DNA from: Gemmatimonadota bacterium
GTDB lineage: Bacteria > Gemmatimonadota > Gemmatimonadetes > Gemmatimonadales > GWC2-71-9
NCBI GenBank assembly: GCA_016720805.1
Contig: JADKJZ010000015.1
Span: forward strand, 102,501 to 166,500
Length of the DNA: 64,000 nt
Reading direction: 5' to 3'
Under the pieces are notes generated by a model that did not search any database, was not told where the DNA came from, and saw only the letters and a program-made list of their open reading frames with translations. Below are positions 59,235-64,000 of the stretch, in pieces. Every line of letters begins with the position of its first letter. The stretch's first letter is position 1. Made by a program: the position numbers and the translations under genes.

Positions 59235-60389
59235 CGCGGTGGGGCTGGATGGCGGGGGCTCTACTGGCCCTGGGGTGCGGCGGATCGCCGCCGACCCCTG
59301 CAACGGTGCCCGTCCCCGCGGCGACGCCGGCGGTGACACCAGCGCGTGACTACCTCGTGCTGATCGCCGCGGAGGCTACGGACCAGATCACCCTCGCGCG
59401 CTTCGGCGCGGGGGCGCCGCGGGTGGAGCGCGTCCAGGTCACCGGGCTTCAATCCCAGCGAGCCGGATGGACCGCACGGGCTCGCCGTGGCGCCAGGAGG
59501 CGCGACCTTTTTCGTGACCACCGCGCACGGAACGCCGTTTGGCTCGCTGTGGAAGTACAACACCGCCACTGGGGCGCAGCTCGGCCGGGTCGAGCTCGGT
59601 TCCTTCCCCGCATCGATGCAAGTCTCGCCCGATGGGCATTACGTGTATGTCGTCAACTTCAATCTCCACGGCGACATGGTGCCCTCGTCGGTGTCCATCG
59701 TCGCGGCTGACCAGATGCTCGAGGTCGCGCGCGTCGAGACCTGCACGATGCCCCATGGCTCGCGCCTCAACGCGGCAGGGACCCGGCAGTACTCCACCTG
59801 CATGATGGACGAGGCGCTGGTGGAGATCGATGCCACCACGTTTGCCGTGGCGCGGCACTTTGTGCTGACCAAGGGCGGGGAACACGGGATGGCGGGGACA
59901 CCCGCCGCCCACGCGATGGGGGCGACGGGTACGCCGGCCGCTGGGAAGTGCTCGCCGACGTGGGCGCAGCCCTCCCCGGACGGCAGGCACGTCTTCGTCG
60001 CCTGCAACGGTTCCAACGACATCGCCGATGTGGACGTCGCGACCTGGGCACTGGTGCGGCGGATCCCGGCGGGGACCGGTGTCTACAATCTGGCGATCAC
60101 CCACGACGGCACCCGGTTGATTGCCACCAACAAAAGGGCGCAATCGGTGTCGATCTTCGACGTGACGAGTGGCCGTGAGCTCGCACGGATTCCGACCAGG
60201 CGCCGCTTCCCCCACGGGGCGGTCGTCAGCGACGATGACCGCTACGTCTTCATCTCGGTCGAGGGGTACGGCAGCGAACCGGGGACCCTCGAGATGATCG
60301 ACCTGCTGCGGATGGAGCGCGTTGCCGCGCTCGACGTCGGCCAGATGGCCGGCGGGATCGACTTCTGGCGCAGTGAGGCGCGACGGTAA
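59231..60389 (+). pseudogene. YncE-like beta-propeller lipoprotein, one-base frameshift
   Basis: The ATG at 59231 starts a lipoprotein signal (WMAGALLALGCGGSPP). The frame shifts at GGG 59444-59446: dropping one G turns VTGLQSQRAG into VTGFNPSEPDGPHGLAVAPGG and joins it to the long downstream frame, giving a 385-aa protein. That body has 40-residue blades (MQVSPDGHYVYVVNFNLHG, QPSPDGRHVFVACNGSND, AITHDGTRLIATNKRAQS) as in YncE/PQQ-type seven-bladed propellers. Likely co-translated with the Ig/LVIVD gene. Its stop abuts the convergent cyclophilin stop with no gap. Confidence 0.83.
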
Positions 60390-60987
60390 TCAGCGCGACG
60401 CCGCGCGCCGAATCCCAGTGATCACGATCGGTGGGGTGAGGTTCTGGTCGGTGTGTGGGGCCTGTTGAATCATGCGCACGACGTCCATGCCTGACGTCAC
60501 CCTCCCGAACACCGCGAACCCCTGGCCATCGAGGTTGCGATGGCCCCCCTCGTCGAGGGCCGCCTGCGCGCCGATGGTGATGAAGAAGGCGGAGGTGGCG
60601 CTGTTCGGGCCGCTCCGCGCCATCGAGAGCACGCCATCGCCATGCCGCAATCCGGTGATGCCGGTCCGCTCGAGCGGGATCGGCGCGAAGCCGGAGTCCG
60701 GGCGACGTACGGCGCGCGCGTCCCTGGATCACCTCGATCTTCACCGAGTCGCGCGGCTGGTTGTCGGGCGTCACGGTCCGGTGGAAGGCACCCTGGCTGA
60801 AGAGCCCGGCGTCCACATACCGCAGGAAGTTGGTCACCGTGATCGGTGCGCGTGCGCTGTCGAGCACGGCGCGGATCTCGCCGCGTTCGGTGTTGATCAC
60901 GATGGCCACCTGACCCGACTGAGCCGGGGCCGCAACCGGCACCAGCAGCAGGAGGGCGGCGACGCTCGCGAAACGGTGGAAGGTCAT
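60390..60987 (-). pseudogene. Cyclophilin-type peptidyl-prolyl isomerase, frame broken in a CG repeat
   Basis: The ATG at 60987 starts a signal peptide (FASVAALLLLVPVAAPAQS), then VAIVINTERGEIRAVLDSARAP and TVTNFLRYVDAGLFSQGAFHRTV, the start of a cyclophilin fold. The rest (GVLSMARSGPNSATSAFFIT, GFAVFGRVTSGMDVV) is in another frame. The switch lies in the CG-rich run at 60711-60720; adding one CG unit gives RARAVRRPDSGFAPIPLERTG and a 199-aa periplasmic isomerase. It overlaps the M20 peptidase stop, so both belong to one unit. Confidence 0.85.
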
Positions 60988-62249
60988 CGAGCCACTCCGG
61001 TCAGGGCGGTGAGGATCAACAATGCATACTGGGGGCCCTTCCAGGCGTCCGCGGTCTCCTGGTACCACTCGGACGCGCCATGCGCGCCACCGCCGCCACC
61101 ACCACCGTTGATCGCGATCGCCGGAATGCCCAGGGAGATCGGGATGTTCGCATCGGTGGAGGAGGCGATCGTGCGGGGCATCCAGGTGAGGCCGTCGTCG
61201 AGCAGGCCAGCCGCCGCTTTCGCGACGCGCACGAGATAGGCGTCGTCGCGTTGGCCACCCGTCGGCCGGATGCCGATGGTGTCGTAGCGCACCGTGATCG
61301 GGGCCTTCGACGCCGGCCAGCGCGCCAGCTCCTCCGCGACCCCGCGCGCCACGGCGGCTCGGACGCGCCGATCCATCTCGAGCAGGTTCTCGGCGGACTC
61401 GGAGCGGATGTCCACCTCCATCTGCGCGAGCGGCGTGATCGTGTTGACACTCGTCCCACCGCGCACGATTCCCACATTGAAGGTGGTCTTGGCGCCAGCC
61501 GGCGGCTGCAGGTCGGCGATATGGGCGATCGCGCGTCCCAGGGCATGTGCCGGATTCGTCATGCCGAATGCCTCGAAGGAATGCCCCCCGGGACCGGCGA
61601 AGGAGATGGTGTAGCGATGGCTGCCGACCGCGCGTGAGACGATCTCGGCGCCGCCCCCGCCGTCGACCGACACGAAGTAGTTGATGGTACCAGGGAATTC
61701 GGTGCCGAAGAGGTGACGGGTACCGCGCAGGTTGCCCGGCCCCTCCTCGCCAACGTTGGCGACCAGGTACACCCGCCCCGCGGGCGTGAGTCCGGTTTCC
61801 TTCAGCACCTTCGCCAGCGTGAGCAGCACCGCGAGGCCGCGGCAGTCGTCGCCGATTCCTGGCCCGGCGATCCGGTCGCCCGTGCGGGTCGTCTTCACGT
61901 CGGTCCCTTCCGGAAAGACGGTATCGAGGTGCGCAGCGAACATCACGGTGGGCCCGCCCCCGGCGCCGAGCTGGCTGATGACGTTGCCGACCGCATCGAT
62001 GCGCGTGTCGGCGTAGCCGAGGGCGATCATTCGGCGCTTGAACTCGCCGGCGCGCACGGCCTCCTTGAACGGCGGCGCGGGGATCTCGCAGATCGATATC
62101 TGCTGCTGGAGCGTCCACGCCTGCAGTTGCTGTATCGAAGCCATCGCCGTCACGACGGTCGGGTGCTGGTTCGCGAGGCGGATCTCCTGGGCGCCGAGTG
62201 CGGCGGGCAGGAGGAAGGCAATGACGGCGGCGCGGCAGGGAAGGGGCAT
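60984..62249 (-). CDS. Exported M20-family metallopeptidase
   Basis: 421 aa. The ATG at 62249 precedes a signal peptide (LPCRAAVIAFLLPAALGAQ). Two-zinc site residues lie in FAAHLDTVFP (His, Asp), GIGDDCRGLA (bridging Asp), VGEEGPGNLRGTRH (Glu pair) and SVDGGGGAE. SFAGPGGHSFEAFG marks the dimerisation lid. M20 enzymes are aminopeptidases or dipeptidases such as PepT. It would trim peptides in the periplasm. A glycine run (GGGGGGGAHGAS) occurs near the C-terminus. Confidence 0.93.
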   Translation of the reverse strand: MPLPCRAAVIAFLLPAALGAQEIRLANQHPTVVTAMASIQQLQAWTLQQQISICEIPAPPFKEAVRAGEFKRRMIALGYADTRIDAVGNVISQLGAGGGPTVMFAAHLDTVFPEGTDVKTTRTGDRIAGPGIGDDCRGLAVLLTLAKVLKETGLTPAGRVYLVANVGEEGPGNLRGTRHLFGTEFPGTINYFVSVDGGGGAEIVSRAVGSHRYTISFAGPGGHSFEAFGMTNPAHALGRAIAHIADLQPPAGAKTTFNVGIVRGGTSVNTITPLAQMEVDIRSESAENLLEMDRRVRAAVARGVAEELARWPASKAPITVRYDTIGIRPTGGQRDDAYLVRVAKAAAGLLDDGLTWMPRTIASSTDANIPISLGIPAIAINGGGGGGGAHGASEWYQETADAWKGPQYALLILTALTGVAR

Positions 62250-62275
62250 GCGGGTCTCGCGAGGTTGGGTAGAGG

Positions 62276-64000
62276 TCACTGCGTGGCGCCGATGCCGTGC
62301 GGCTTTCCCTGCGCGCTCCAGCGCACGCCAAGGGAGACGACGCGCCCCTCGAGCTGGCCCCACGGCGCGGTGGTCCAGCGGCCATCCGAGGCGCGCGAGG
62401 GGAGGACGATCCGCGCCACGTCGGTCTGACGCGCGTCGGTGAGGTTCTCGGCGCTCAGGAAGACGCGAATGCCGCCGAACTGCTGCGCGACGAGGAGACC
62501 GACGACCGTGTACGGCTTCGTGCGACTGATGAACGGGTCCTCCTCGGTCTGCTGTGTCCCGGAGTAGAAGCCTTCGAGTGCGATCCACGTTCCGCTCTCG
62601 GCGTTCTCCCACGTGAGGTCGATGCCGCCGGTGTGCCGCGGAAAGTACGGCGTCTCGCGAACGGAAGTCGTCCCGAACACCGACTCGTGCCCATCGGTGT
62701 AGGTATAGAGCGCCGTGGCGAAAAAGTTCTGCACATTGTACGTGGCAAACGCTTCGGCTCCGCGTGCTGTCACGGGCGCGTCGGCGTTGCGCAACACGAG
62801 CGCGCCCTGCGTGCCCTCCGATTCCACCGCGTCCGTGATCCGCGTGTCGAAGGCGCTCAAGCTCAACTCGAATGGACCGGCCGTGCCGGTCAGGTCCGCG
62901 GACGCGTAGCGGGCGCGTTCCGGGCGAATCCCCGCGAAGCCAAGGATGCGCCGGACGCCGACGGCCTGGGTCGCCTCGACATACGGCGACGGGGCGCTGC
63001 GCCCACTCGAGTAGTTGGCGCGGGCCGTGAGCCCCTGCCGGATGGTGTAGAGCGCGGAGAGTCGGGGAGAGACCAGCGTCCCGTAGCGCGAATGATCATC
63101 CGCGCGGGCGCTCCCGGTGACCGCCAGTCGAGGGGCCACGTGCCAGACGTCCTGCGCAAAGGCCGACCAGGTGGTCCAGGCGTAGTCCAGCCCGGGTGCC
63201 TCGCGAACGCTATTCTCGTCGCGCTGGCCAGCGGCACCGATCAGGAGGTCGTGTCCGTGCACCATCCGGCTCAACGACGCCTCGATGAACCTGGCATCGC
63301 GCTGCGTCCGTTCGTTGGCGAGGCCGAAGCGCTTCTGCTGGGTCTCGCGACTTGCCGTTGCCCTGAGCTGCAGCAGGGTGCCGCCGAGGAGCGTGTGCCC
63401 GATGGCGCCGACATCGCCGCGTGTCGTGCCGTACGCCTCGGTGTAGGTCGTGCCGTCGGGGGCCAGCCGGCCCGGCATGAAGCCGGCGTCGCGATCCTCG
63501 TGCATCCCGCCGACGGTGACGAGGAGGGAGGAACCGTGCCTGCTGTCGTAGAACAGCCGCGGCCGGGCCTCGACGCGCGTGAAGCCGGGCATCTCCGCCC
63601 ATCCGTCGGCGTCGCGGTCGCGACGCGACTGGGTATGCGCCCCCCCCATCGCCGTGATGCCCCAACTCGGCGACAAGGCCTGCGAGTACCAACCGAAGGC
63701 GTTGGTGCCGCGCTGCGAGGACTGCTGCACCAGCAGGTCGCGCTCCGGCCGATCGGCGTTCGGCCGCTTCGAGATCAGGTTGATCGTGCCGCCGAGTGCG
63801 GAGAGGCCGTAGAGCGCGGTGGCTGGTCCCTTGATCACTTCCACCTGTCGCAGATCCACCGGCGGCAGCTGCAGGATGTCGAGGCCTGACCCCGAGCCGA
63901 CGAGCGGCAACCCGTCCGACAACATCAGCGTGTAGCGCGGCCTGAGTCCCTGGAGTCGGACACCGGCGGCACCTGTGGAGGCGGCGGTGCGCTGGATCCG
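62276..64000 (-). CDS. TonB-dependent receptor, 5' end beyond the window
   Basis: Open to the window edge; 574 residues visible plus a missing N-terminus. The plug domain shows RPRYTLMLSDGLPLVG and VDLRQVEVIKGPATALYGL, then GGTINLISKRP. The rest is a 22-strand barrel with alternating short motifs, ending in GRVVSLGVRWSAQGKPHGIG; the terminal residue is not the usual Phe. It imports a ligand across the outer membrane with TonB energy. The substrate is not evident. Twenty-six bases separate it from the M20 peptidase gene, suggesting a receptor-peptidase unit. Confidence 0.92.
   Translation of the reverse strand, partial: RIQRTAASTGAAGVRLQGLRPRYTLMLSDGLPLVGSGSGLDILQLPPVDLRQVEVIKGPATALYGLSALGGTINLISKRPNADRPERDLLVQQSSQRGTNAFGWYSQALSPSWGITAMGGAHTQSRRDRDADGWAEMPGFTRVEARPRLFYDSRHGSSLLVTVGGMHEDRDAGFMPGRLAPDGTTYTEAYGTTRGDVGAIGHTLLGGTLLQLRATASRETQQKRFGLANERTQRDARFIEASLSRMVHGHDLLIGAAGQRDENSVREAPGLDYAWTTWSAFAQDVWHVAPRLAVTGSARADDHSRYGTLVSPRLSALYTIRQGLTARANYSSGRSAPSPYVEATQAVGVRRILGFAGIRPERARYASADLTGTAGPFELSLSAFDTRITDAVESEGTQGALVLRNADAPVTARGAEAFATYNVQNFFATALYTYTDGHESVFGTTSVRETPYFPRHTGGIDLTWENAESGTWIALEGFYSGTQQTEEDPFISRTKPYTVVGLLVAQQFGGIRVFLSAENLTDARQTDVARIVLPSRASDGRWTTAPWGQLEGRVVSLGVRWSAQGKPHGIGATQ

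Overview
The window is about 64 kb of GC-rich DNA from a diderm bacterium. My best inference is Gemmatimonadota. It combines a complete outer-membrane and lipid A toolkit (BamA, Skp, LpxD, an LpxC-FabZ fusion, LpxA, LpxB, LpxK, LolCDE-type transporter, TonB receptor) with genes better known from Gram-positive bacteria (McsA-McsB-ClpC, BshC). It also carries many exported beta-propeller, LVIVD-repeat, S9 and metalloprotease proteins. This is taxonomic inference from gene content, not from a phylogeny.

Layout. 1-2581: the 3' three quarters of a 23S rRNA, then 5S rRNA and a terminator. 2641-2722: a palindromic GACTAAC/TTAGTCA repeat. 2732-7322: Era, a Trm112-like zinc protein, a Clp-N/cation-antiporter fusion, a degenerate GGDEF protein and an MJ0042 zinc-ribbon protein. 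7447-25953: one long co-directional run with mostly 1-8 nt overlaps: prfB (programmed frameshift), lysS, lolC/lolD, mcsA-mcsB-clpC, bamA-skp-lpxD-lpxC/fabZ-lpxA-Gfo/Idh-lpxB-DUF374-lpxK. 25996-34105: glutamate dehydrogenase, rlmH, bshC, a small membrane coiled-coil protein, murJ, uvrC and thrC. 34294-35901: a TPR protein and tRNA-Gly(CCC). 36050-43716: DUF512, der, plsY, gpsA, a MerR regulator, surE, pcm, DedA and an exported hydrolase. 43779-64000: tRNA-Arg(CCT), then an accessory envelope region with DUF305, two LVIVD proteins, an S9 peptidase, an ECF sigma/anti-sigma pair, a CDP-alcohol phosphatidyltransferase running in frame into an exported zinc metalloprotease, a YfgM-like protein, propeller lipoproteins, a cyclophilin, an M20 peptidase and a TonB receptor cut by the window end.

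How they fit together. The central cluster couples translation (PrfB, LysS), protein quality control by arginine phosphorylation (McsB marks, ClpC unfolds), lipoprotein release, outer-membrane protein assembly and lipid A synthesis. The most novel-looking items are the protein joining a double Clp N-domain to a CAX-type antiporter, lying 8 kb from mcsAB-clpC, and the phosphatidyltransferase-metalloprotease read-through. All apparent reading-frame breaks (four genes) and one unbalanced tRNA stem lie after 43.7 kb, in short homopolymers or CG repeats. They may be assembly errors or real slippage sites. No insertion sequence, prophage or CRISPR array was seen, and no gene-free stretch exceeds 300 bases.
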